Part shown: one piece after another, positions 1 to 5,992 of the stretch
Layout of the letters: each line of letters begins with the position of its first letter
Numbering within the stretch: position 1 is the stretch's first letter
Position numbers and translations under genes: made by a program
Source of the DNA: an uncultured Eubacteriales bacterium
GTDB lineage: Bacteria > Bacillota > Clostridia > Oscillospirales > Acutalibacteraceae
Direction: 5' to 3'
Assembly (NCBI GenBank): GCA_900321515.1
Contig: ONWI01000082.1
Coordinates: 1-7,671, forward strand
DNA: 7,671 nt
Notes under the pieces: model-generated
Seen by the model: the letters and a program-made list of their open reading frames with translations, nothing else
Told to the model about the DNA's origin: nothing
Database searches by the model: none

Positions 1-56
1 CCCTCGAATAAAACTTCCTTGGCGAATACCGATTCGCCCGCAGCTTTACATTCCAT
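1..56 (-). CDS. 5' fragment of an unidentified gene, runs off the left edge
   Basis: Reading leftward from an ATG at 56-54, an open frame continues to the window edge and encodes MECKAAGESVFAKEVLFEG. The start is supported by an AAAAGGAGA ribosome binding site at 64-72, with 8 bases between its GGAG and the ATG. Only 19 residues are visible, too few for a firm family call. The opening pattern loosely recalls the N-termini of clostridial DUF3794 (SipL-like) proteins, but that is an impression from memory and not a call. The gene is divergent from the aconitase operon and shares the 57-233 intergenic region with it. A TTGACA hexamer lies at 111-116 on this strand, but no good -10 follows at normal spacing, so its promoter is unresolved. 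Confidence 0.6.
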   Translation of the reverse strand, partial: MECKAAGESVFAKEVLFE

Positions 57-63
57 GAGCTTC

Positions 64-72
64 TCTCCTTTT
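64..72 (-). promoter_or_regulatory. Ribosome binding site of the left-edge partial gene
   Basis: On the minus strand this reads AAAAGGAGA, a near-ideal Shine-Dalgarno sequence about 8 bases before the ATG at 56. It is the main evidence that the short partial frame at the left edge is a real gene. Confidence 0.75.
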
Positions 73-122
73 GAGGAAGTACCTGTAGTTTTGGCACTTC
101 TTTTGATTTCTGTCAAATTAAT

Positions 123-152
123 ATTCATGCCATGTCCGGGATATGCATGAAT
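123..152. promoter_or_regulatory. Dyad element upstream of the acn promoter (possible activator or repressor site)
   Basis: ATTCATGC (123-130) and GCATGAAT (145-152) form a perfect 8-base inverted repeat separated by 14 bases. The centre lies about 64 bases before the predicted acn transcription start. The heptamer TCCGGGA in the spacer (135-141) recurs at 175-181, between the -35 and -10 boxes. No T-run follows, so this is not a terminator. An upstream dyad plus a promoter-proximal partial copy is typical of LysR-type regulator sites. The regulator is unknown. Confidence 0.45.
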
Positions 153-155
153 TTT

Positions 156-173
156 TCGTTAAGACATTGACAA
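156..173. promoter_or_regulatory. Putative Rex operator overlapping the acn -35 box
   Basis: TCGTTAAGACATTGACAA matches the clostridial Rex consensus TTGTTAA-N4-TTAACAA at 12 of its 14 fixed positions, with correct half-site length and 4-base spacer. The right half contains the -35 hexamer TTGACA (167-172), so a bound repressor would block RNA polymerase. The rex gene is the second gene of the operon driven by this promoter, so autoregulation is the simplest reading. The match is seen in the sequence; binding is inferred. Confidence 0.7.
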
Positions 174-195
174 ATCCGGGAAAATATAAGATAAT
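167..195 (+). promoter_or_regulatory. Promoter of the acn-rex operon
   Basis: The -35 is TTGACA (167-172) and the -10 is GATAAT (190-195), separated by exactly 17 bases, so 11 of 12 positions match the sigma-A consensus. Transcription should start near 202, giving a leader of about 32 bases with no room for a riboswitch. Confidence 0.8.
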
Positions 196-233
196 AGCAT
201 ATGTAACGAAACAGATAAAGGAGTTTTTTGCAA

Positions 234-2165
234 ATGGGTTATACTATAGCTGAAAAAATTATCAGGGCTCATCTCGTCGAAGGCGAGATGATTCAGGGGA
301 CCGACATCGGACTGCGCATAGACCAGACTCTCACGCAGGACGCAACCGGTACAATGGCGTATCTGGAATTCGAGGCAATGGGCGTTCCGAGAGTCAAAAC
401 CGAGCGCTCAGTGGCTTACATAGACCACAACACCCTCCAGACAGGTTTTGAGAACGCAGACGACCACCGCTTCATCCAGAGCGTTGCCAAAAAGCACGGC
501 ATATACTTCTCGCGCCCCGGCAACGGCATATGCCATCAGGTTCACCTTGAACGCTTCGGCATTCCGGGCAAGACACTCATCGGCTCCGACAGCCACACTC
601 CCACAGGCGGCGGCATAGGTATGCTGGCAATGGGCGCGGGCGGTCTGGACGTGGCAGTAGCCATGGGTGGCGGCACATATTACATCACCATGCCCAAAAT
701 GGTGCGGATCAATCTGACAGGCAGGCTCTCTCCCTGGGTATCGGCAAAGGATATCATCCTGGAAGTTCTGCGCAGAATGTCTGTAAAAGGCGGCGTGGGC
801 AAGATAATCGAATACGGCGGCGAGGGCGTAAAGACGCTTACCGTCCCCGAGAGAGCCACTATCACCAACATGGGCGCGGAACTCGGCGCCACGACATCTG
901 TATTCCCGTCGGACGAAATCACCAAGAAATTCCTCAGCGCGCAGGGCAGAGAATCCGACTGGACCGAACTGAAAGCAGACGACGACGCGCATTACGACGA
1001 AATTCTCGAAATAAACCTCAGCGAACTGGGTCCGATGGCAGCGGCTCCCCATATGCCCGACAACGTGAAGTCTATCGACGAGCTGAAGGGACAGAAGATC
1101 GACCAGGTGCTCATCGGCTCCTGCACCAATTCAAGCTATCTCGATCTCATGCGCGTAGCCCGCATTCTCAAAGGCAAGACGGTTCACCCGGACGTAAGCC
1201 TCGGCATAGCCCCCGGCTCCAAGCAGGTATACAACATGCTCGCCGCGAACGGCGCCCTCGCCGACATCATCGCGGCAGGCGCGAGAATCCTCGAATGCGC
1301 CTGCGGTCCCTGCATCGGCATGGGTCAGTCGCCCAATTCAAAGGGCATATCCCTGCGCACATTCAACCGCAATTTTGAAGGCCGCTCCGGCACAAAGGAC
1401 GGTCAGATTTACCTTGTTTCCCCCGAAACCGCAGCGGTTTCGGCAATCGCGGGCGTGTTCGCCGACGCGCGTGAGCTGGGCGAGGCCGTGGAAATTCCCA
1501 TGCCCGAAAAATTCCTCATCAATGACAACATGATCGTTCCTCCCGCGCCGGTGGAGGAGATGGATTCGGTCGAAATACTCCGCGGACCGAATATCAAGCC
1601 CTTCCCCACCAGCGAGCCTCTGCCGGAAGCCATTGCCGCCAAGGCACTGCTTAAAGTCGGCGACAACATCACAACCGACCACATCATGCCCGCGGGAGCC
1701 AAGATACTCCCCTACCGTTCCAACATTCCGTTCCTCTCCAACTTCTGCTTTGCGGTATGCGACGAACAGTTCCCGGAGCGCTGCCGCGCCGAAGGCAAGG
1801 GAATAATTGTCGGCGGCAGCAACTACGGTCAGGGCTCGTCCCGTGAACATGCGGCGCTGGTTCCCCTCTATCTGGGCATCAAGGCGGTGATAGTCAAATC
1901 GTTTGCCAGAATCCACCTTGCCAACCTCGTAAACGCAGGCATAGTCCCGCTGACCTTCGCAAACGAAGCCGATTACGACACGGTTGACCAGATGGACGAA
2001 CTGGAGATACCCGAAGTGCGCGAGCTTATCGGAAAATCCGAGATCACCGTCATAAACAAAACAAAGGGCACCTCCTTCAAGGTCAACTGCAATGTGTCGG
2101 AACGTCAGCGCGACATCATTCTTGCCGGAGGACTGCTGGACTATACCAGAGAGAACGTCAAATAG
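234..2165 (+). CDS. acn: Aconitate hydratase (aconitase), [4Fe-4S] enzyme
   Basis: Aconitase interconverts citrate and isocitrate through cis-aconitate in the cytoplasm, feeding 2-oxoglutarate and glutamate synthesis. The 643-residue chain carries the catalytic domains followed by the swivel domain, as in the shorter single-chain bacterial type. Visible motifs are DH near 64-65, GSDSHTPTGGG near 117-127 (catalytic Asp-Ser-His), the cluster cysteine in GSCTNSS near 297, the other two ligands in CACGPC near 357 and 360, DNITTDHIMPAG near 477-488 and GSSREHAA near 534-541 with the active-site serine. All three iron-sulfur ligands are present, so it should be active. A TTG at 228 is in frame, but ATG at 234 is preferred: AAAGGAG (217-223) lies 10 bases from it and only 4 from the TTG, and homologues begin at MG-TIAEKI. 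It is the first gene of an operon with rex. Confidence 0.97.
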   Translation: MGYTIAEKIIRAHLVEGEMIQGTDIGLRIDQTLTQDATGTMAYLEFEAMGVPRVKTERSVAYIDHNTLQTGFENADDHRFIQSVAKKHGIYFSRPGNGICHQVHLERFGIPGKTLIGSDSHTPTGGGIGMLAMGAGGLDVAVAMGGGTYYITMPKMVRINLTGRLSPWVSAKDIILEVLRRMSVKGGVGKIIEYGGEGVKTLTVPERATITNMGAELGATTSVFPSDEITKKFLSAQGRESDWTELKADDDAHYDEILEINLSELGPMAAAPHMPDNVKSIDELKGQKIDQVLIGSCTNSSYLDLMRVARILKGKTVHPDVSLGIAPGSKQVYNMLAANGALADIIAAGARILECACGPCIGMGQSPNSKGISLRTFNRNFEGRSGTKDGQIYLVSPETAAVSAIAGVFADARELGEAVEIPMPEKFLINDNMIVPPAPVEEMDSVEILRGPNIKPFPTSEPLPEAIAAKALLKVGDNITTDHIMPAGAKILPYRSNIPFLSNFCFAVCDEQFPERCRAEGKGIIVGGSNYGQGSSREHAALVPLYLGIKAVIVKSFARIHLANLVNAGIVPLTFANEADYDTVDQMDELEIPEVRELIGKSEITVINKTKGTSFKVNCNVSERQRDIILAGGLLDYTRENVK

Positions 2166-2190
2166 TAAATATTGTGAAGGTTGAAATATC

Positions 2191-2844
2191 ATGTCAAAAA
2201 GCAAAACTATTTCGTTGTCAGTGATACGTCGGCTTCCGCGTTACTACAGATTTTTGCTTGAACTGAAAAACAACGGCGTCAACCGCATTTCTTCCAAAGG
2301 TCTTGCCGAAAAGATGGGTACGTCCGCCTCACAGATACGCCAGGACCTCAACTGCTTCGGAGGATTCGGTCAGCAGGGCTACGGTTACGACGTACCGAGG
2401 CTGTTCAATGAGATAAGCATCATCTTAGGGCTTGACAATCAGTATTCCGCCGTACTTCTCGGCGCGGGCAATCTGGGACGCGCCATACTCAATCATGTGG
2501 ATTTCGCCTCACGCGGATTCAGGCTGACCGCGGTATTCGACATCAATCCCGCGATTATCGGCACAGAGATAGCCGGAATGACAGTCATGGACGCGGCAAA
2601 ACTGGAAGAATACTGCAAATCAGTCAAAACGGACGCGGCTTTTATCTGCCTGCCCAAGGAGAGCGCGGAGCCGGTCGCGGATATTCTGTACAGATGCGGA
2701 GTGCGCGCCTTCTGGAATTTCAGCCACTATGACATTTCCATGAAATACCGGGACGCCGTTACCGAAAACGTGCATCTCAACGACAGCCTGATGACACTTT
2801 GCTGCTGCATGACCGAAAGCAGACAATCAAACAGCGGCGAATAA
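2191..2844 (+). CDS. rex: Redox-sensing transcriptional repressor Rex
   Basis: Rex binds DNA when NAD+ dominates and releases it when NADH rises, controlling fermentation and redox genes. The 217-residue length is normal for the family. A winged-helix DNA-binding domain occupies about residues 1-80, including the recognition-helix pattern SQIRQDL (47-53) and the GQQGYGY wing (60-66). A Rossmann domain follows, with GAGNLG (91-96) and the acidic residue in VFDINP (117) that selects NAD(H). The C-terminal swap helix segment VHLNDSLMTL is present. It then departs from the usual LSYR-type ending, with three consecutive cysteines (204-206) and a short polar tail. The gene follows acn by 25 bases with a GAAGG ribosome binding site (2176-2180) and no terminator between, so they are almost certainly co-transcribed. 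A Rex-like operator sits on the shared promoter. Confidence 0.95.
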   Translation: MSKSKTISLSVIRRLPRYYRFLLELKNNGVNRISSKGLAEKMGTSASQIRQDLNCFGGFGQQGYGYDVPRLFNEISIILGLDNQYSAVLLGAGNLGRAILNHVDFASRGFRLTAVFDINPAIIGTEIAGMTVMDAAKLEEYCKSVKTDAAFICLPKESAEPVADILYRCGVRAFWNFSHYDISMKYRDAVTENVHLNDSLMTLCCCMTESRQSNSGE

Positions 2845-2868
2845 TTCGCCGGAAAACATTCCTGACAA

Positions 2869-2919
2869 AAAAAGCATGCCATGCGCGCGGTTCCTTCCGC
2901 AATGCACGGCATGCTTTTT
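2869..2919. terminator. Bidirectional terminator between rex and the TraX-family gene
   Basis: AAAAAGCATGCC (2869-2880) pairs perfectly with GGCATGCTTTTT (2908-2919). Inside the loop, GCGG and CCGC can extend the structure. The stem ends in a T-run on both strands, so it can stop the rightward acn-rex transcript and the leftward asparaginase-like/TraX transcript. Confidence 0.9.
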
Positions 2920-2934
2920 GAATGACAATCAGAA

Positions 2935-3810
2935 TTATTTGATGGCAAGCTGCACGAACCAGATAATCAAAAGATGGAGCGGGTAAAAGGCATAGAACGC
3001 ATATTTAACGAATATGCCTTTTCTGTCCTCTCTTTTGCCGTTTTTCCCATTGTAAAGCAGACACGGAATGCAAGCCAGCGGCGCGTACATCTGCTTCATC
3101 ATGTAGTAAAAAAGCTCCGCGTCGGGATTTGCCACGAGCTTGGTCACGACATTGTAGAGATTAATCCGGCAGTAGTCCAGACTTCCGAATTCGTTCGGGA
3201 CTACAATATAAAATCCAAAAAAGACAAATGTCAGTCCGGCAAAGCACAGCCACGCGACGACAGGCCGCTTTCTGAGCAGCCAGAATATGAGTATTGCCGC
3301 CACTCCGTACTCACCGTAATCTGTGCCCATCGCGAAGGCCGCAAGATAGCACATTCCGCATAACGGCAGTCCGAAAAGCGCGCACGCCTTTTTGTTTTCT
3401 GCGAGGCTGACTTTTCCGAGCCTGCGAAAAACCGCCTGCGGCAGACCGTTTAATGAATAAACGGCAGCAAGCCCGAAAAACAGCGTAAAGAATACGTTTA
3501 TATTGTCCGGCGAATACCACGGGCTGCCGTGAACCAGATTGTACGGCGGCGTGCTGATTAACGCGAACACAGCCAGACGGGCAAGATATTTCGGCACGGA
3601 ACGGGAGTAATAAGCCCCTTCCGCTATCATATAGCAGAATATGGGAAACGCCAGCCGTCCGACCGAACGCATCGGCCAGTAGGCGGGATCGCTTGGTTCA
3701 ATCAGGAACGCGCCGATATGGTCGGTGAGCATTATCACCATAGCCAGACATTTCAGCGCATCAGCGTTAAATATGGTATTCGGCCGCATAACGCCGCCGA
3801 TTTCGGTCAT
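2935..3810 (-). CDS. TraX-family integral membrane protein
   Basis: The family is named for TraX of the F plasmid, which N-acetylates pilin. Chromosomal members in Clostridia have no established substrate, and no conjugation genes are visible here, so pilin acetylation should not be assumed. From ATG 3810 the protein has 291 residues and mostly hydrophobic segments, suggesting about eight membrane spans. Signature features are FNADALK near 14-20, MLTDHIGAF near 27-35 with the DH pair (30-31), and GRLAFPIFCYMIAEG near 51-65, followed by NVFFTLFFG. A TTG at 3828 would add six residues but has no Shine-Dalgarno; GGAAG (3822-3826) lies 11 bases before ATG 3810. The gene is downstream of the asparaginase-like gene without an obvious terminator between them, so it is probably in the same transcript. 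Confidence 0.85.
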   Translation of the reverse strand: MTEIGGVMRPNTIFNADALKCLAMVIMLTDHIGAFLIEPSDPAYWPMRSVGRLAFPIFCYMIAEGAYYSRSVPKYLARLAVFALISTPPYNLVHGSPWYSPDNINVFFTLFFGLAAVYSLNGLPQAVFRRLGKVSLAENKKACALFGLPLCGMCYLAAFAMGTDYGEYGVAAILIFWLLRKRPVVAWLCFAGLTFVFFGFYIVVPNEFGSLDYCRINLYNVVTKLVANPDAELFYYMMKQMYAPLACIPCLLYNGKNGKREDRKGIFVKYAFYAFYPLHLLIIWFVQLAIK

Positions 3811-3830
3811 CACTTTATTGTCTTCCAAAA

Positions 3831-3887
3831 TTACACACCGGCCTTTTCCAAGAATCTGTCGGGATAGCCCATCCGCAGATCAGTCAT
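3831..3887 (-). CDS. Possible 18-residue small ORF overlapping the asparaginase-like stop
   Basis: An ATG at 3887 overlaps the last codons of the upstream gene and opens a frame encoding MTDLRMGYPDRFLEKAGV, ending with TAA at 3831-3833. GGTGGGG lies about 10 bases before the ATG, a plausible ribosome binding site. The stop falls two bases before the alternative TTG start of the TraX-family gene, so it could couple translation through the junction. PDRFLE loosely recalls the C-terminal PDRFIEHG segment of DXP synthases, so a decayed gene remnant is another option. It may equally be chance; no family is recognised. Confidence 0.3.
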   Translation of the reverse strand: MTDLRMGYPDRFLEKAGV

Positions 3888-4968
3888 TTAATTCATGCCC
3901 CACCATCTCATAGTAGATACAGCGCTTAATAAAAAACTCAGGGTCGGCTGAAGGCAGATTATATGCCAGCACAGCCTTTACATAAGCCGCTTCGGGGGAC
4001 ATATCGTAAAATTTCTTAATTCCCGCGCTCTCCATTTCGGTCTGGGTGGAATAGATATCGCTTTCAAAGCTCTTGAACGAGCCAAGCCACAGATCAACGC
4101 CGCATTCACGGCACATCTCGGCAAATTTAGGCAGCGAGGAGCTTTTCCCCTCCGAGTATGCGGTGTATGCCGTAGCGCAATGGTATCCGTAATTAATCAC
4201 CGCAGCATAGCCGCCCGGGTTTATCACGGAATAATCCATTCCCGGATAGGAGCGCAGGAGCAGTATTTTTTTCGCGCCGAAGTCCGTGTTCTTCCCGGCA
4301 ATGGGCTTCAATTCATCCGACCCGCCGCACATCGAACGGACAGGCGGATTCAGCGGGGACAATACCGGAACAAACTCCCCGTTCAGCATTCTGCCGAAGC
4401 AGCTTCCGCCGTATGATGAAAACTCATCGGAATAGCAGTCCGCGGAACAAAGCCTTGTGGCAATATAAAATACCTGCGCCCCGTCAGAATTTCTGCGGTA
4501 TGAAACAAATACTCCCCTCAGCCGGTTCCACGCGCTATTCAGGATGAAATCTACCGAAGCGCGGAAATTCGGGAGGGCATTGCTCTTTGGGTCATCCGGG
4601 GGACGGTCGGCAGCCGTCAGCACTATCGGGCATCCGGTATGCCGCATAAGCATTCCTATCGCGGCGGAGGTGTAAGCGAGCGTGTCGGAACCGTGGGTAA
4701 TGATAATACCGTCGTACCCCGCCGTATCGGCTTCATTCAAAGCGCTGTAGAGCAATGACCACAATTCGCAGGTAAGGTTTTCGCTCAGAATGCTGTAGGG
4801 ATTGATCACCTCAAACTCACAGTCATTATATTCCTGATACTTTTTACGGAATTCTCTTATCAGGACATACGGGGAATCGCCTTCTATTCCTCTAACGCCG
4901 TCGCTGCATGTGCTGCCGATAGTGCCTCCGGTCAGCACGACAAGTATTCCGCCGCTTCTGACAGTCAT
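3880..4968 (-). CDS. Divergent asparaginase-like protein
   Basis: The family hydrolyses L-asparagine to aspartate and ammonia. The 362-residue protein has no signal peptide and should be cytoplasmic. The first catalytic segment is intact: VLTGGTIGST near 11-20, with the nucleophile threonine at 16. The second is THGSDTLAYT near 91-100, where serine 94 replaces the usual threonine before the conserved aspartate 95. NFRASV near 134-139 matches the family. The segment expected to hold the catalytic lysine reads ATRLCSADCYSDEF (170-183) and contains no lysine. The C-terminal glycine-rich GxGN segment is replaced by NYGYHCATAY near 259-268. It is therefore a divergent member, perhaps with another amide substrate or none. 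ATG 4968 follows AAGGAG at good spacing. Its own promoter lies at 5046-5074, divergent from mntP. Confidence 0.8.
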   Translation of the reverse strand: MTVRSGGILVVLTGGTIGSTCSDGVRGIEGDSPYVLIREFRKKYQEYNDCEFEVINPYSILSENLTCELWSLLYSALNEADTAGYDGIIITHGSDTLAYTSAAIGMLMRHTGCPIVLTAADRPPDDPKSNALPNFRASVDFILNSAWNRLRGVFVSYRRNSDGAQVFYIATRLCSADCYSDEFSSYGGSCFGRMLNGEFVPVLSPLNPPVRSMCGGSDELKPIAGKNTDFGAKKILLLRSYPGMDYSVINPGGYAAVINYGYHCATAYTAYSEGKSSSLPKFAEMCRECGVDLWLGSFKSFESDIYSTQTEMESAGIKKFYDMSPEAAYVKAVLAYNLPSADPEFFIKRCIYYEMVGHELND

Positions 4969-5008
4969 CAGTAGTTCTCCTTTTTTATTTTTTCTTTTTC
5001 AATTGCCT

Positions 5009-5043
5009 GAATGTATTCATTCGCCGTTTATGCTGAATATATT
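5009..5043. repeat. Two short palindromes at the asparaginase-like transcript start
   Basis: GAATG-TATT-CATTC (5009-5022) and the perfect palindrome GAATATATTC (5034-5043) lie just at and downstream of the predicted start near 5039. They could be an operator pair or a leader hairpin. The sequence is AT-rich, so chance is also likely. Confidence 0.25.
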
Positions 5044-5045
5044 CT

Positions 5046-5074
5046 ATTATATCCTCAGGAAATAGTCAAGTCAA
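5046..5074 (-). promoter_or_regulatory. Promoter of the asparaginase-like gene
   Basis: On the minus strand, TTGACT (5069-5074) and a perfect TATAAT (5046-5051) are separated by 17 bases. The start should be near 5039, giving a leader of about 70 bases before ATG 4968. A second TTGACT at 5064-5069 overlaps but is spaced too closely to the -10 (12 bases). Confidence 0.8.
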
Positions 5075-5103
5075 CAAAAATAAATGTCATGCCGCTGTTA
5101 GCA

Positions 5104-5132
5104 TTGACTAATAGAATAAAAAATGTTATACT
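5104..5132 (+). promoter_or_regulatory. Promoter of the riboswitch-mntP transcript
   Basis: TTGACT (5104-5109) and TATACT (5127-5132) are separated by 17 bases, with transcription predicted to start near 5139, right at the first strand of the riboswitch. It is back to back with the asparaginase-like promoter, with 29 bases between the two -35 boxes. Confidence 0.8.
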
Positions 5133-5140
5133 TGTCCTAA

Positions 5141-5365
5141 ATAAGGGAGTAGTCGGCACGGATTTTCCGATCCGTGTGGCAAAGTCGACATACTGAAACT
5201 AATGTTTCCGGCTTTGTCTTGGGATACGCTGAATGACGGCGGAGCCGTCGGTTCCTTCCGCACAAAAGGATCATACCTGATGCGTACGGAATCGTTTTAC
5301 CAGTGTTTATCTGTAAATGACGAGACTTATCTGCTTTTTTGAGGCGGGTAGGTTTCGTCTTTTTT
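5141..5365 (+). promoter_or_regulatory. yybP-ykoY-type manganese riboswitch with terminator platform
   Basis: This leader carries GGGAGTAG (5145-5152) near its 5' end and GACGAGACTTATC (5319-5331) near its 3' end, the flanking conserved elements of the yybP-ykoY class, and it precedes mntP, a classic target. Possible helices are AUAAG (5141-5145) with CUUAU (5326-5330) as the closing stem, CACGGAT/ATCCGTG (5157-5176), GGCAAAG (5178-5184) with CTTTGTC (5212-5218), GAAAC/GTTTC (5195-5208) and GACGGC/GCCGTC (5235-5249). The closing-stem strand CUUAU is also part of the terminator's left arm. Manganese binding that stabilises the aptamer should therefore prevent terminator folding and switch mntP on. 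The mechanism is inferred from the mutually exclusive pairings. Confidence 0.85.
5319..5365 (+). terminator. Intrinsic terminator of the manganese riboswitch
   Basis: GACGAGACTTATCTGC (5319-5334) pairs with GCGGGTAGGTTTCGTC (5344-5359) across all 16 positions if G-U wobbles are allowed, with a 9-base loop, followed by six T (5360-5365). It is the off-state structure in the mntP leader. Confidence 0.88.
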
Positions 5366-5406
5366 GTTTGCTCTCTTACCATTACATAATACGGGGGAAT
5401 TATAAA

Positions 5407-5973
5407 ATGAATCTGTTCGATCTTTTCGTCATCGCCGTAGGACTATCAATGGACGCGTTCGCGGTATCGGTATGCAAGGGACTCGCCGTTCCGCAGGTCC
5501 GAAGGCGGCATGTGATGGCAGTCGGAATGTATTTCGGTGGATTTCAGGCGCTCATGCCGCTGATAGGATATCTTCTCGGCAAACAGTTTGAATCCATGAT
5601 AACAAGCATAGATCACTGGATAGCATTTGTGCTGCTCGCGGTCATCGGCGGCAATATGGCGCGGGAAGCTCTTTCCGGAGGGGAAGATGAGGAGCCGGAC
5701 GGCTCATTTGACTTCAGAACCATGCTGCCGCTCGCTGTTGCCACCAGCATAGACGCGCTTGCCGTGGGAGTGACCTTCGCGTTCCTGAAGGTGAGCATAA
5801 TTCCCGCTGTGCTGCTTATCGGCGCTACAACCTTCGCAATCTCGGCCGGAGGACTGCGTGTGGGCAACGTATTCGGTACACGCTACAAATCCAAGGCGGA
5901 ACTTGTCGGCGGCATTATTCTCATCTGTCTCGGAGGAAAGATACTCGTGGAGCACCTTTTCTTCGGAGGCTGA
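5407..5973 (+). CDS. mntP: Manganese efflux pump MntP (YebN/DUF204 family)
   Basis: MntP exports Mn2+ across the cytoplasmic membrane and protects against manganese excess. The 188-residue length fits the family, and about six membrane helices are apparent. Two related halves are visible: GLSMDAFAVSVCKGL near 12-26 and TSIDALAVGVTFAF in the second half. Each carries the membrane aspartate of the DAxAV pattern known to matter for transport. An acidic loop (GGEDEEPDG) separates the halves, and the HWIAFVLL segment matches the family. The in-frame ATG at 5317 would add 30 residues, but it lies on the riboswitch terminator stem. ATG 5407 follows GGGGGA (5393-5398) by 8 bases and gives the usual MNLFDLF-type start. 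Expression is expected to be induced by manganese through the upstream riboswitch. Confidence 0.95.
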   Translation: MNLFDLFVIAVGLSMDAFAVSVCKGLAVPQVRRRHVMAVGMYFGGFQALMPLIGYLLGKQFESMITSIDHWIAFVLLAVIGGNMAREALSGGEDEEPDGSFDFRTMLPLAVATSIDALAVGVTFAFLKVSIIPAVLLIGATTFAISAGGLRVGNVFGTRYKSKAELVGGIILICLGGKILVEHLFFGG

Positions 5974-5992
5974 GTGCCCTGAAATAATAAAT

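Noticed and set aside
228..233. TTG start for aconitase
   Set aside because: It lies only 4 bases from the AAAGGAG site, while ATG 234 has normal spacing and matches family N-termini.
2172..2189. Second Rex site before the rex start codon (TTGTGAA at 2172-2178)
   Set aside because: Only one half-site is present; the partner half at the required spacing does not match, and it coincides with the ribosome binding region.
1338..2204. Long minus-strand open frame opposite the aconitase gene (also 408-1052)
   Set aside because: They are antisense to a fully convincing aconitase, have no recognisable domains and show cysteine- and arginine-rich composition typical of shadow frames in GC-biased codons.
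2935..3810. Conjugation or plasmid transfer function based on the TraX name
   Set aside because: No other transfer, relaxase or pilin gene is present, and TraX-family proteins are widespread in clostridial chromosomes.
5011..5196. Plus-strand 61-codon open frame upstream of mntP
   Set aside because: It runs through two promoters and the riboswitch 5' half and has no ribosome binding site or family resemblance.
5317..5406. Thirty-residue N-terminal extension of MntP from ATG 5317
   Set aside because: The extension would be encoded by the riboswitch terminator hairpin, and MntP homologues begin at the ATG 5407 position.
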